A stretch of DNA of 43,949 bases from the NCBI RefSeq assembly GCF_006152115.1, contig NZ_VDFU01000029.1, positions 1-43,949 on the forward strand. Direction: 5' to 3'. Under the pieces are notes generated by a model, which saw only the letters and a list, made by a program, of their open reading frames with translations, did not search any database and was not told where the DNA came from. Position numbers and translations under genes: made by a program. Position 1 is the stretch's first letter. Every line of letters starts with the position of its first letter. The stretch is from Rubellimicrobium rubrum (GTDB lineage Bacteria > Pseudomonadota > Alphaproteobacteria > Rhodobacterales > Rhodobacteraceae). Below, in pieces: positions 27,422-36,237 of this stretch.

Positions 27422-28405
27422 ATGACCCATTGGCTGGTAACGGGTGGCGCAGGCTTCATTGGCAGCCATCTGGTGCGTAGGCTCGTGGCCCAGGGCGACG
27501 CGGTCACCGTCCTTGACGACCTGTCCACCGGCTTCGCCGAAAACCTGTCGCCCGCAGCCGGTCTCGTTGTCGGGGACATCCTGGATGCCCCCTTGGTGGA
27601 ACGGTGCATGGCCGGCGTGCAGGGCGTCTTCCACCTGGCAGCGAATGTTTCGGTACAGGACTGCGTGCACAACCTGCTCGCCGCCCATCGCGTCAACCTG
27701 ACCGGCACCTTGACCATCCTCGAGGCCGCTCGCCGCAGCGGCAATTGTCCGGTGGTCTTTGCCTCGTCCGCAGCCGTCTATGGCGACCAGGGCGACCGGC
27801 CCTGCTCCGAGGACATGGCGCCCGCCCCGATCTCGCCTTACGGGGCCGACAAGGCGGCCTGCGAGATGCACGCCCGGGCGCTGCATGGCATCCATGGACT
27901 GCCGACGGCGGCCCTTCGCTTCTTCAATGTGTACGGGCCGGGACAGGATTCCGGCTCTCCTTATGCCGGGGTGATCTCGCGGTTTCTCGACAATCTCCGG
28001 CAGGGGTGTGTGCACCGCGTTTTCGGCGATGGCGGGCAGACCCGCGACTTTGTCTGCGTGGACGACGTGGTGGCCGCGCTTATCGCGGCGCAGGATCTTC
28101 TCGCGCGGGAGCCACAGGCGCTCGTCGCGAACGTCTGCACAGGGCGTTCCATCTCCCTTCTGGAACTTGCTGCAGCGCTGGACCGGCTGGGATCGGGCCG
28201 CGCCACCCCCATCGAGCATGCCCCAGTCCGCGCCGGGGACATTCGTCATTCGCGCGGCGCACCCGACCGGATGGAGCGTGACCTGGGCCTGCGCGCCTCC
28301 ATTCCGCTGGATCGCGGGCTGGCGCGCCTTCTGACAACCGACCCCCATCCGGCGATCACCCGTTCGGTGGCTGGCACGGCGTTTGGGACGAATGTGTCGG
28401 AGTAG
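27422..28405 (+). CDS. NAD-dependent sugar epimerase/dehydratase (extended SDR)
   Basis: 327 residues from ATG 27422; a GTG two codons earlier is in frame. The NAD-binding motif VTGGAGFIGSHLVRRL opens the protein. The catalytic Ser and YxxxK are in VFASSAAVYGDQ and SPYGADKAACE, followed by LRFFNVYGPGQDSGSPYAGVIS and DGGQTRDFVCVDDVV. This pattern fits UDP-glucose 4-epimerase-like enzymes that act on nucleotide sugars for polysaccharide synthesis. The exact sugar is not assignable. Convergent with another epimerase of the same superfamily. Confidence 0.88.
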   Translation: MTHWLVTGGAGFIGSHLVRRLVAQGDAVTVLDDLSTGFAENLSPAAGLVVGDILDAPLVERCMAGVQGVFHLAANVSVQDCVHNLLAAHRVNLTGTLTILEAARRSGNCPVVFASSAAVYGDQGDRPCSEDMAPAPISPYGADKAACEMHARALHGIHGLPTAALRFFNVYGPGQDSGSPYAGVISRFLDNLRQGCVHRVFGDGGQTRDFVCVDDVVAALIAAQDLLAREPQALVANVCTGRSISLLELAAALDRLGSGRATPIEHAPVRAGDIRHSRGAPDRMERDLGLRASIPLDRGLARLLTTDPHPAITRSVAGTAFGTNVSE

Positions 28406-28424
28406 AGCGACACCAGGCCGCTCT
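28404..28424. terminator. Short hairpin between convergent epimerase genes
   Basis: AGAGCG pairs with CGCTCT around a 9-nt loop, overlapping the stop of the first epimerase gene and followed by GCCATTTTGG. It is a weak terminator candidate for the + strand transcript. Confidence 0.35.
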
Positions 28425-28482
28425 GCCATTTTGGACGAACCGACGGGCTCTGGCCGAAACGGTCCATTCCCTCGCGCTGGCG

Positions 28483-29460
28483 TCAGACCGCCCCGCGATA
28501 GCGCTTGAACCATTCGACAAAGCGAGGAATCCCCACCTCGATGGGAGTGGTGGGCGCGAAGCCGTGGTCGCGGCGGATCGCTGCGATGTCCGCATAGGTC
28601 GAAGGAATGTCGCCCGGCTGGAGCGGCTCCAGACGCCGCTCCGCCTTGCGGCCGATGGATTGTTCCAGCAGGTCGATCATCCGCATCAGCGGCTCGGGCC
28701 GGTTGTTGCCGATGTTGTAGATGCGGTGCGGAGGGGCCGTCCCGTCGTCCATGGGCGGCGCGTCGGCCACGGCCACGACCCCCGCCACGATGTCGTCGAT
28801 GTAGGTGAAGTCGCGCCACATGACGCCATGGTTGAAGACGGGGATCGGCTCGCCCGCCAAGATCGACTCGGTGAACAGCCAGACCGCCATGTCGGGCCGT
28901 CCCCAAGGCCCATAGACAGTGAAGAACCGGAGCCCCGTGAGGGGGATGCGGAACAGATGGGCGTACACGTTCCCCATCAGCTCGTCCGCCTTCTTGGTGG
29001 CGGCGTACAGCGAGACGGGATGATCCACCGGGTCGCTTTCGCTGAAGGGCAGCTTGGTGTTGCCGCCGTAAACCGAGCTCGAGGAGGCGTAGACCACCGA
29101 CTCCAGCCCGTCGAGCTGGCGGGCGTATTCCAGAAGGTTCACCTGACCCACGAGGTTCGCCTGGACATAGGCGCGCGGATTTTCCAGTGAATGCCGCACC
29201 CCGGCCTGCGCGGCGAGGTGGATGATGCGCCGCACCCTTGCCCCGGACAAGGCTGCGTCCAGCGCCGCGGCATCGGCCAGATCGACGTGGCAAAAGGTGA
29301 AGCCCGGCCCCTCGAGCGCGGCCAGCCGCTGCCGCTTCAGCTCGGGCGAATAATAGGGGTTCAGGTCGTCGAGGCCGATCACCCGCTCTCCCCGGTCGAG
29401 CAGGTGCCGCGCGACGTGGAATCCGATGAAGCCGGCCGCGCCGGTGACCAGGGTCGTCAT
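28483..29460 (-). CDS. UDP-glucuronate 4-epimerase-like NAD-dependent epimerase
   Basis: 325 residues from ATG 29460, preceded by GGAGGGG; the longer frame from 29631 has no similarity in its extra part. The NAD motif is VTGAAGFIGFHVARHLL, and the DDLNPYYSPELKRQRLAAL segment is characteristic of UDP-glucuronate epimerases. Catalytic Ser and YxxxK are in YASSSSVYGGNTKLPFSE and SLYAATKKADELM, and RFFTVYGPWGRPDMA also fits. It would convert UDP-glucuronate to UDP-galacturonate for surface polysaccharide. It is divergent from the molybdoenzyme gene at 29671 and convergent with the other epimerase. Confidence 0.9.
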   Translation of the reverse strand: MTTLVTGAAGFIGFHVARHLLDRGERVIGLDDLNPYYSPELKRQRLAALEGPGFTFCHVDLADAAALDAALSGARVRRIIHLAAQAGVRHSLENPRAYVQANLVGQVNLLEYARQLDGLESVVYASSSSVYGGNTKLPFSESDPVDHPVSLYAATKKADELMGNVYAHLFRIPLTGLRFFTVYGPWGRPDMAVWLFTESILAGEPIPVFNHGVMWRDFTYIDDIVAGVVAVADAPPMDDGTAPPHRIYNIGNNRPEPLMRMIDLLEQSIGRKAERRLEPLQPGDIPSTYADIAAIRRDHGFAPTTPIEVGIPRFVEWFKRYRGAV

Positions 29461-29670
29461 GCACCCCTCCGGGCTGCCGATCGGACCGGGCGGAAGGAAA
29501 CGAGGACGAGGATCGGCGTTCTCCCGAATGGGCTTGCGATGCCGCGCAGCCATCGCCCCACCGAGAGGTTCCGTCAAGGCTTGGTCCCTTGGCGGGCCGC
29601 TTATGCCGGCTTCTGTGCGGATGCGCGACACGCCTTATGTTCCCGTTGGGACCAGAAGGAGGCCGGCGCC

Positions 29671-31947
29671 ATGGCAGACGACCCGACGACCCAGCGTGAG
29701 GACACGCCCTACCACCGCGAAGGCGCGGGCGGTTGGGGCTCCGTGGAGGGCATGGCCAAGGTGATGGCCGAGATGAGGCCCACGCCCGCCGTGCTGGACA
29801 CCTTGCGGGTCCAGAACAAGCCGGGCGGCCACATGTGCACCTCCTGTGCTTGGACCAAGCCAAAGGATCCGCACCCCTTCGAGTTCTGCGAGAACGGCGC
29901 CAAGGCTACCATCTGGGACCTGACCTCGGCCCGATGCGGCCCCGATTTCTTTGCCCAGCACACGGTGACCGAACTTCTGGGCTGGACGGATCACGACCTC
30001 GAGGTGCAGGGCCGCCTGACACACCCGATGCGCTACGATCCCCAGTCGGACAAGTACGTGGAAACCACCTGGGAGCAGGCCTTTGCCGGCATCGGGGCGG
30101 AGTTGCGGGTGCTCGACCCCAAGTCGGTCGTCTTTTACACCTCGGGACGCGCCAGCCTGGAGACCTCCTATCTATGGCAGCTTTTCGCGAGGCTTTACGG
30201 GCACAACAACCTGCCCGACAGCTCCAACATGTGCCACGAGACGACAAGTGTAGGCCTGAAGAAGGTCATCGGGTCGTCCGTGGGAACCTGCGTGCTCGAG
30301 GACTTCGACCACTGCGACATGCTCCTGTTCTTTGGGCAGAACACCGGTACCAACAGTCCGCGTTTCCTCCATCCCTTGAAGGAGGCCGCCAAGCGGGGCT
30401 GCCACATCGTGACCTTCAACCCCGTCCGCGAGGCGGGGCTCGTCAAGTTCAGAAGCCCGCAAAGCCCGGCGCAGATGACCATCGGCAGCGCCACGACCAT
30501 CTCGGACACCTATCTCCAAGTTCGCCCCGGTGGGGACATCGCGGCGCTCCTGGGCCTCGTGAAGCGGGTGTTCGAGATCGAGGAGGCTCAGGGCGGCGTC
30601 ATCGACCATGCCTTCGTGGCCGAGCACACCCATGGCTTCGACGCGCTGCGATCCTTTGCCCATGCGACCAGCTGGGACGCCATAGAGGCCGCCGCGGGCC
30701 TGGAGCGCGGGCAACTTGTGGAGGTGGCCGAGATCTATGCCAAGTCCAAGGCGGTGATCGGCATCTACGGCATGGGCCTGACGCAGCATGTCCACGGCTC
30801 CGACAGCATCGCGATGCTGGTGAACCTCCTCCTCCTGCGTGGGAACATCGGCCGGCCGGGAACCGGCATCTCGCCCGTGCGCGGTCATTCCAACGTGCAG
30901 GGCCAGCGCACCGTTGGGATCACCGAAAAGCCCGAGCTTGCCCCCTTGGACAAACTTGGGGAGATGTTCGGCTTCGAGCCCCCGCGAGAGAAGGGGCACA
31001 CCACGGTCGAGGCGGTCGAAGGGCTGCTCGACGGCTCCGTGCGGGGCTTCCTGTCGCTGGGCGGCAACTTCGCCCATGCCATCTCGGACACCGGGCGCGT
31101 GCAGCCGGCGTGGCGCGACCTTGCCGTCAATGTCCAGATCGCGACCAAGCTCAACCGCTCGCATCTCTTGACCTGCCCCACGATGTGGCTGCTCCCCTGC
31201 CTCGTCCGGGCCGAGGAGGACGCGCAGGCCAGCGGCCCGCAGGCCGTCTCCATGGAAGACTCGCTCAGCCACATCCATGGCTCGATGGGCCGCCGCACGC
31301 CCGCCGCTGGCACCCTGCGGTCCGAGCCCGCCATCGTCGCGGGAATCGCCAAGGCGACGCTGCCCCCGAGCCCCAAGGTTCGGTGGGATGAGTGGGTGGG
31401 TGACTACGCCAAGGTCCGAGACCTGATCGCGCAGACCTGGCCCGACCAGTTCGGTGACTTCAACGGGCGGCTCTTCACGCCGGGCGGGTTCTACCGGGGC
31501 AACGCCGCCCGCGACCGCCAGTGGAAGACAGAGTCCGGCCGGGCCGAGTTCACGGTGCCTCCCTCCCTCCAGTCCCTGAAGCGCGAGTTGCGGGACGGGG
31601 AGTACACGCTAGTCACCCTGCGCTCGAACGACCAGTTCAACACGACGATCTACGGCTATTCCGACCGGCTGCGCGGCCTCGACACGGACCGCATGATCGT
31701 CCTGATGAACCCCGAGGAGATCGCCCGCGCGGGGCTGCACGAAGGACAGGCCGTTCGGCTCGTCTGTGCCTTGGACGACGGGCACCACCGAGAGGTGGGC
31801 GGGCTCAGGGTCACCCCCTACGACTTGCCCGACCGCTGCGTCGCGGCCTACTACCCCGAGGCCAATCCCCTTGTTCCGTTGTCCCTGCACGACGAGTTGT
31901 CCAAGACCCCCGCCTACAAGGGCACCCCGGTCCGCATCGAAGCGTAA
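29671..31947 (+). CDS. FdhF/YdeP-family molybdopterin oxidoreductase
   Basis: 758 residues from ATG 29671, preceded by AGAAGGAGG; upstream open frame (to 29191) is antisense to the epimerase and is rejected. The N-terminus (GAGGWGSVEGMAKVM) and cysteine set GGHMCTSCAWTKPKDPHPFEFCENG (Cys56, Cys59, Cys73) match the YdeP group, close to formate-dehydrogenase alpha subunits. Molybdopterin-binding segments include FYTSGRASLETSYLWQLFARLYG, SVGTCVLEDFDHCDMLLFFGQNTGTN and the C-terminal LVTLRSNDQFNTTIYGYSDRLRG. No Tat signal, so cytosolic. E. coli YdeP is linked to acid resistance, but the substrate of the family is not established. Confidence 0.88.
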   Translation: MADDPTTQREDTPYHREGAGGWGSVEGMAKVMAEMRPTPAVLDTLRVQNKPGGHMCTSCAWTKPKDPHPFEFCENGAKATIWDLTSARCGPDFFAQHTVTELLGWTDHDLEVQGRLTHPMRYDPQSDKYVETTWEQAFAGIGAELRVLDPKSVVFYTSGRASLETSYLWQLFARLYGHNNLPDSSNMCHETTSVGLKKVIGSSVGTCVLEDFDHCDMLLFFGQNTGTNSPRFLHPLKEAAKRGCHIVTFNPVREAGLVKFRSPQSPAQMTIGSATTISDTYLQVRPGGDIAALLGLVKRVFEIEEAQGGVIDHAFVAEHTHGFDALRSFAHATSWDAIEAAAGLERGQLVEVAEIYAKSKAVIGIYGMGLTQHVHGSDSIAMLVNLLLLRGNIGRPGTGISPVRGHSNVQGQRTVGITEKPELAPLDKLGEMFGFEPPREKGHTTVEAVEGLLDGSVRGFLSLGGNFAHAISDTGRVQPAWRDLAVNVQIATKLNRSHLLTCPTMWLLPCLVRAEEDAQASGPQAVSMEDSLSHIHGSMGRRTPAAGTLRSEPAIVAGIAKATLPPSPKVRWDEWVGDYAKVRDLIAQTWPDQFGDFNGRLFTPGGFYRGNAARDRQWKTESGRAEFTVPPSLQSLKRELRDGEYTLVTLRSNDQFNTTIYGYSDRLRGLDTDRMIVLMNPEEIARAGLHEGQAVRLVCALDDGHHREVGGLRVTPYDLPDRCVAAYYPEANPLVPLSLHDELSKTPAYKGTPVRIEA

Positions 31948-32056
31948 GGCTACCCACTTCGGACGTTATGAACGGCAGTCCGGCCTTGGGTTCCAGTCGG
32001 GATTTGGGCATATCCGTCGCTTTCGATGCCGACCGGCCGCAGGAGGAGACGCGCCC

Positions 32057-33139
32057 ATGACCACCGACGCCAGCCAGACCCTGCGCTCCGCGCGGGAGGT
32101 GGTCGAGGCCGGGCTTGCCCCTCGGGAGACGCTGTCAAGCCTGGACGCCGTGGCGGCCCGCTATGCGGTCGCCATCACCCCGGCCATGGCGGACCTGATC
32201 GAGCCCGGAGTGCCGGACGATCCCATCGCCCGGCAGTTCGTCCCCGACGAGGCCGAGTTGCGAGGCGCCCCCGAGGAGATCGCCGATCCCATCGGCGATG
32301 ACGCGCACAGCCCCGTGCCAGGCATCGTGCACCGCTATCCCGACCGCGTCCTGTTCAAGCCGCTCCATGTCTGCCCCGTCTACTGCCGCTTCTGTTTCCG
32401 GCGCGAGATGGTGGGCCCCACCGGCCAGGGTAGCCTGAGCGCAGAGGAGACCGAGGCCGCGTTGGGCTATATCCGTGGCACTCCGGCGATCTGGGAAGTG
32501 GTGATCACCGGGGGCGACCCGCTGATCCTGTCCCCGCGACGGCTGCGCGACATCACCGAGCGGCTTTGCGCGATCGACCATGTCCAGGTCGTCCGTTTCC
32601 ATAGCCGGGTGCCGGTGGTGGCCCCGGACCGCGTGACGGACGAATTGGTGGCGGCTCTACGGCCCGATCCCGGCAAGGCTGTCTATGTCGTGCTCCACGC
32701 CAATCACCCGCGCGAGTTGACGCCCGAGGCCCGCGCCGCCTGCGCCCGGCTGGTCGATGCGGGCGTCCCCATGCTCAGCCAGTCCGTGCTGCTCCGAGGC
32801 ATCAACGACCGCCCGGAGGTGCTGGAAGCGCTGATGCGCGGACTCGTGGAGACGCGGATCAAGCCCTACTACCTGCACCACCCGGACCTCGCGCCGGGCA
32901 CCGGCCATTTCCGCCTGCCGATCAGCGAAGGCCAGGCCCTTGTGCGGGCGCTCCGTGGCCGGGTTTCGGGCCTGTGCCAGCCTACCTATGTTCTTGATCT
33001 GCCCAACGGGCACGGAAAGTCGCCCATTGGTCCCGATTACGCGAAGCCCCTCCCGGGCGAGCCCGGCCGCTACAGGGTGGAGGATTATACCGGGCGCGTT
33101 CACGTCTATCCGCCTGGGGACGGACTTGCGCGGGACTGA
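32057..33139 (+). CDS. Lysine 2,3-aminomutase-like radical SAM protein (KamA/EpmB family)
   Basis: 360 residues from ATG 32057, preceded by GGAGGAG. The radical SAM motif is CPVYCRFCFRR (Cys106, Cys110, Cys113). VVITGGDPLILSPRRL and PYYLHHPDLAPGTGHFRLP are family segments, and the Lys in LPNGHGKSPIG is in the expected PLP-lysine position. Such proteins move an amino group between C2 and C3 of lysine. At 360 residues it is close to both short KamA and EpmB, which makes beta-lysine for elongation factor P. No epmA or efp is nearby, so the role remains open. It follows the YdeP-like gene by 109 bp. Confidence 0.85.
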   Translation: MTTDASQTLRSAREVVEAGLAPRETLSSLDAVAARYAVAITPAMADLIEPGVPDDPIARQFVPDEAELRGAPEEIADPIGDDAHSPVPGIVHRYPDRVLFKPLHVCPVYCRFCFRREMVGPTGQGSLSAEETEAALGYIRGTPAIWEVVITGGDPLILSPRRLRDITERLCAIDHVQVVRFHSRVPVVAPDRVTDELVAALRPDPGKAVYVVLHANHPRELTPEARAACARLVDAGVPMLSQSVLLRGINDRPEVLEALMRGLVETRIKPYYLHHPDLAPGTGHFRLPISEGQALVRALRGRVSGLCQPTYVLDLPNGHGKSPIGPDYAKPLPGEPGRYRVEDYTGRVHVYPPGDGLARD

Positions 33140-33254
33140 CCGTCTCACGCGGCGGCATGACGGCCCTCAACACAAAGTCGCATGTTCCCGACCCTGCCTC
33201 CCGCCCTAGACTCCAGACAAATGGGCGAGGCTCCGAGAAGTTCGCGCCCAAGGG

Positions 33255-34343
33255 ATGGGGAACAGAATGCGACATCGTCAGACCCCCTCGGCCGCGTCGC
33301 AGGACGAGGCCGAAAACGGGGGCTCGCTGCGGCTCGAGGCGCGCATCGGCGGCGAGATCACCATCCGCCGGCTCCAGATCTTCTGGGCCGTGGCCCACAC
33401 GACCTCGCTGACCAAGGCCGCCAAGCTGCTTGGCGTGACGCAGCCCTCGCTGTCCCAGCAACTGGCCAGCCTCGAGGCGACTATCGGAGCCAGGCTGTTC
33501 GACCGGGTGTCGAACGCGATGCTGCTGACCGAGACCGGAGCATCGATCCTTGGAAAGGCCGAGAACGTCCTGCGGAGCCTCCAGGAATTCGAGGACAGCC
33601 TGCCCGACGCGGGCGCCGGGGCGCACCAGACGATCCGGATCGCGGGCGTGGCTTCGGTGATGCGGACCATCCTGCCCGCAACCCTTCGCCCGCTGCGCGA
33701 GGCGCGGCCGCTCATCGACTTCGATCTCATCGAGGCGGCCCCGGCCGAGATCCTCGACCTGCTGCATGGCAGGCGGGTGAGCCTGGGCCTCCTGCCCTCC
33801 AACGCCGTGGCCGAAGCTGCCAGCGGGTTTCAGCAGCACCTCGTAGCCGAGGACCCCTATGTTCTCGTGGTGCCCGCCTCGCTCGACCTTGCGGGGGTGA
33901 GCGACCCGGAGAAGGATCTGTCGGCGGGCGACCGGAGCCTGCTTCACAGCACCGTCCAGTTCGTCTTCGGGAACCAGCATTCCCGGAGAATCCAGGACTG
34001 GTACGATCAGGTCCTTCCGGGCAACCGGCTGGCCGCGCAGGCGCGCAGCTTTGAGCTGGTCATCGAGATGGTGCGGAGCGGGTTGGGCGTCGGCGTCGTG
34101 CCCGCGCTCAGCGCCATGGCCGGACCGACGCCGATTGACGGCATCCGGCTGCACCGCATCGGCATAGAGCCGCGCCGGATCGTTGCGATGTTCCCGACGC
34201 ACTGCCGCAACCAGGAGCCTTACGCCACGCTCGTGGCCACTCTGCGCGAAGCGGGCACAGGTCTGCGCCTGCCCACCGTCGCCGCGATGCCGCCCTTCAT
34301 CGCCCAGCACGCCGGCGAGGAGGCCGATAGGTCCGGCTTATGA
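33255..34343 (+). CDS. LysR-family transcriptional regulator
   Basis: 362 residues from ATG 33255 (ATG 33267 also possible). The helix-turn-helix is ITIRRLQIFWAVAHTTSLTKAAKLLGVTQPSLSQQLASLEATIGARLF at ~30-77, later than usual because of a ~28-residue N-terminal extension. The effector domain (IRIAGVASVMRTILPATLRPL, VIEMVRSGLGVGVVPALSAMAG) follows. It sits in the same direction about 115 nt upstream of pqqA. LysR proteins often control neighbouring genes and this is the only regulator next to pqq, so regulation of PQQ synthesis is a reasonable inference, unproven. Confidence 0.88.
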   Translation: MGNRMRHRQTPSAASQDEAENGGSLRLEARIGGEITIRRLQIFWAVAHTTSLTKAAKLLGVTQPSLSQQLASLEATIGARLFDRVSNAMLLTETGASILGKAENVLRSLQEFEDSLPDAGAGAHQTIRIAGVASVMRTILPATLRPLREARPLIDFDLIEAAPAEILDLLHGRRVSLGLLPSNAVAEAASGFQQHLVAEDPYVLVVPASLDLAGVSDPEKDLSAGDRSLLHSTVQFVFGNQHSRRIQDWYDQVLPGNRLAAQARSFELVIEMVRSGLGVGVVPALSAMAGPTPIDGIRLHRIGIEPRRIVAMFPTHCRNQEPYATLVATLREAGTGLRLPTVAAMPPFIAQHAGEEADRSGL

Positions 34344-34416
34344 CAGCCATAGATTGCGCCTTGGCAGACACGCCCCCTAGCTTGGCATGGCAGGAACGTC
34401 ATCTGCGGAACCAGAC

Positions 34417-34435
34417 GGCCCCACCCGATGGGGCC
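34417..34435 (+). promoter_or_regulatory. Hairpin in the pqqA leader
   Basis: GGCCCCA pairs with TGGGGCC around loop CCCGA, 23 nt before the pqqA start. No T-tract follows, so it is not a typical terminator. It may stabilise the 5' end of the short pqqA message or act in regulation. Confidence 0.4.
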
Positions 34436-34458
34436 CGCAACTAGGGAAGAGACTCCAC

Positions 34459-34539
34459 ATGGCTTGGAATACCCCCACCGTCGTCGAAGTGCCGGTCGGC
34501 ATGGAAATCAACATGTACGCCTGCGCGAAGACCAAGTGA
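34459..34539 (+). CDS. pqqA: Coenzyme PQQ precursor peptide PqqA
   Basis: A 26-residue peptide, MAWNTPTVVEVPVGMEINMY followed by ACAKTK, too short for ordinary gene calling. Glu16 and Tyr20 in the EINMY motif are the two residues that are cross-linked by PqqE and become the PQQ skeleton. GGGAAGAG lies upstream at a plausible distance. PqqA is bound by PqqD, modified by PqqE, cut out by peptidase(s), and finished by PqqB and PqqC. It is the first gene of pqqABCDE, 34 nt before pqqB. Confidence 0.97.
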   Translation: MAWNTPTVVEVPVGMEINMYACAKTK

Positions 34540-34573
34540 TCTTGGGCCTGCCGCGACCGGAAAGGACGGGCCG

Positions 34574-35476
34574 ATGCTGACGGCCATCGTCCTGGGCGTC
34601 GCGGCAGGCGGCGGCGTACCGCAGTGGAACTGCAACTGCGGCATCTGCCAAGACGCCCGGCGCGACCCCGCCATGCAGAGCGGCCAGGCCTCCCTCGCGG
34701 TGAGCGCGGACGGGCGGAACTGGTTCCTCGTGAACGCCTCGCCCGACCTCAGGGCCCAGGTGATCGCCACGCCCGAGCTTCACCCCGACCCCGCACATCT
34801 GCGCCACACACCCATCGCCGGGGTGGTCCTGACCAATGGCGAGGTCGATGCCGTGGCGGGCCTGCTGTCCATGCGCGAGGGTTCGCCCTTCGGGCTCTGG
34901 GCTGCGCCCAAGGTGCTCGACACGCTGGCTGCGAACCCGATCTTCGGCGTCCTTCCCCCCGACCGCGTGCCCCGTCGCCCCCTGAACCTGAACGAGGCCG
35001 TGGATCTGCCGCTGCCTGACGGCTCCCCCTCCGGCCTGACGGTCGAGGCCTTCGACGTGCCGGGCAAGGTGGCCTGGTATCTCGAAGGGACGGCCCCGGC
35101 GAGCGGCGACACGATCGGCCTCACCTTCCGCGCCGGGGGGCAGACCATCCATGTCGTGACCGCCTGTGCGGGTGTCACCCCCGAACTTGCCGAGCGGCTG
35201 CGCGGCGCGGACACCGTCTTCTTCGACGGCACGCTCTGGACCGACGACGAGATGATCCGCGCGGGTCTGGGCCAGAAGACCGGGCAGCGGATGGGGCACC
35301 TGTCCATGTCGGGCCCGGACGGGTCGATGGCCGCGCTCGGGTCGCTGGGCATTCGGCGCAAGGTCTTCGTCCATGTGAACAATTCGAACCCCGTCCTCCG
35401 GCCGAACTCGCCCGAGCGTCAGGCCGTCGAGGCCGCCGGATGGATCATTCCCCAGCCAGGGAGCCGCTTCGCATGA
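34574..35476 (+). CDS. pqqB: PQQ biosynthesis protein PqqB
   Basis: 300 residues, metallo-beta-lactamase-like fold. The N-terminus LTAIVLGVAAGGGVPQWNCNCGICQDARR carries the CxCxxC structural zinc site of PqqB. LRHTPIAGVVLTNGEVDAVAGLLSMREG, GQTIHVVTACAGVTPEL and TVFFDGTLWTDDEM are conserved blocks. PqqB is thought to hydroxylate the tyrosine ring of the excised Glu-Tyr dipeptide. The stop overlaps the start of pqqC (ATGA), so the two are translationally coupled. Confidence 0.96.
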   Translation: MLTAIVLGVAAGGGVPQWNCNCGICQDARRDPAMQSGQASLAVSADGRNWFLVNASPDLRAQVIATPELHPDPAHLRHTPIAGVVLTNGEVDAVAGLLSMREGSPFGLWAAPKVLDTLAANPIFGVLPPDRVPRRPLNLNEAVDLPLPDGSPSGLTVEAFDVPGKVAWYLEGTAPASGDTIGLTFRAGGQTIHVVTACAGVTPELAERLRGADTVFFDGTLWTDDEMIRAGLGQKTGQRMGHLSMSGPDGSMAALGSLGIRRKVFVHVNNSNPVLRPNSPERQAVEAAGWIIPQPGSRFA

Positions 35477-36237
35477 CCCATCAATCGCCCGTCCTGGCCG
35501 AACCCCAGGAGCCGCTCGACAGCGCGGACGCCATGGAGCGGCGGCTGCGCTGGATCGGGGCCACGCGCTACCATTCGCTCCACCCGTTCCACCGGATGCT
35601 GCACGGGGGCAAGCTGAGCCAGGGTCAGGTGCAGGCCTGGGCGCTGAACCGCTACTACTACCAAAGTTCGATCCCGATAAAGGACGCGGTCGTCCTGTCG
35701 CGCTTCCGCGACCGCCAGCTCCGGCTCGAATGGCGTCACCGGATCGAGGATCACGACGGCTTCTTCGACACCGAGGGCGGGATTGAGCGCTGGCTCAAGC
35801 TGACGGATGGGTTGGGCCTCGACCGCGCCTATGTTGAGTCCACCCAAGGCATTCTCGCCGCCACGCGGTTCGCCGTGGATGCCTATGTCCACTTCGTCCG
35901 CGACCGCACGCCCCTGGAAGCCATCGCCTCCTCCCTGACCGAGCTTTTCGCGCCGAACCTCCACGAGGAGCGAATCTCGGGGATGCTGAAGCATTACGAC
36001 TTCATCAACCCTGCGGTGATGACCTACTTCCAGCGCCGCCTTGATCAGGCCCCGCGCGATGCGGACTTCGCCCTGCGCTACGTGCGCGAGAACGCCCGCA
36101 CCCCGGAGGAGCGTCAGGCCGTCTGCGACGCGCTCACCTTCAAGACGGACTGCCTTTGGGTGCAGCAGGACGCGCTCTACCACGCTTATGTGAACGGCAA
36201 CGTCCCGCCGGGCGCCTTCCGGCCGGAGGGGACGTGA
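35473..36237 (+). CDS. pqqC: Pyrroloquinoline-quinone synthase PqqC
   Basis: 254 residues from ATG 35473, which overlaps the pqqB stop; an earlier in-frame start at 35440 is inside pqqB. All-helical PqqC fold: RYHSLHPFHRMLHGGKLSQGQVQAWALNRYYYQSSIPIKDAVVLSR, WRHRIEDHDG, AVDAYVHFVRDRTPLEAIASSLTELFAPNLHEERI. It is the cofactor-free oxidase of the last step, ring closure and eight-electron oxidation to PQQ. The stop overlaps pqqD. Confidence 0.97.
   Translation: MTHQSPVLAEPQEPLDSADAMERRLRWIGATRYHSLHPFHRMLHGGKLSQGQVQAWALNRYYYQSSIPIKDAVVLSRFRDRQLRLEWRHRIEDHDGFFDTEGGIERWLKLTDGLGLDRAYVESTQGILAATRFAVDAYVHFVRDRTPLEAIASSLTELFAPNLHEERISGMLKHYDFINPAVMTYFQRRLDQAPRDADFALRYVRENARTPEERQAVCDALTFKTDCLWVQQDALYHAYVNGNVPPGAFRPEGT

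Noticed and set aside
29191-29670. N-terminal extension of the YdeP-like protein by 160 residues
   Set aside because: The extension is antisense to the UDP-glucuronate epimerase and its upstream region; the ATG at 29671 has a strong ribosome site and family-like N-terminus.
27398-29863. 821-codon open frame on the minus strand
   Set aside because: It runs through two epimerase genes in the wrong frame or strand and shows only low-complexity Arg/Pro/Ala sequence.
31766-32056. 97-residue extension of the aminomutase
   Set aside because: It overlaps the YdeP-like gene in another frame; GGAGGAG before ATG 32057 marks the real start.
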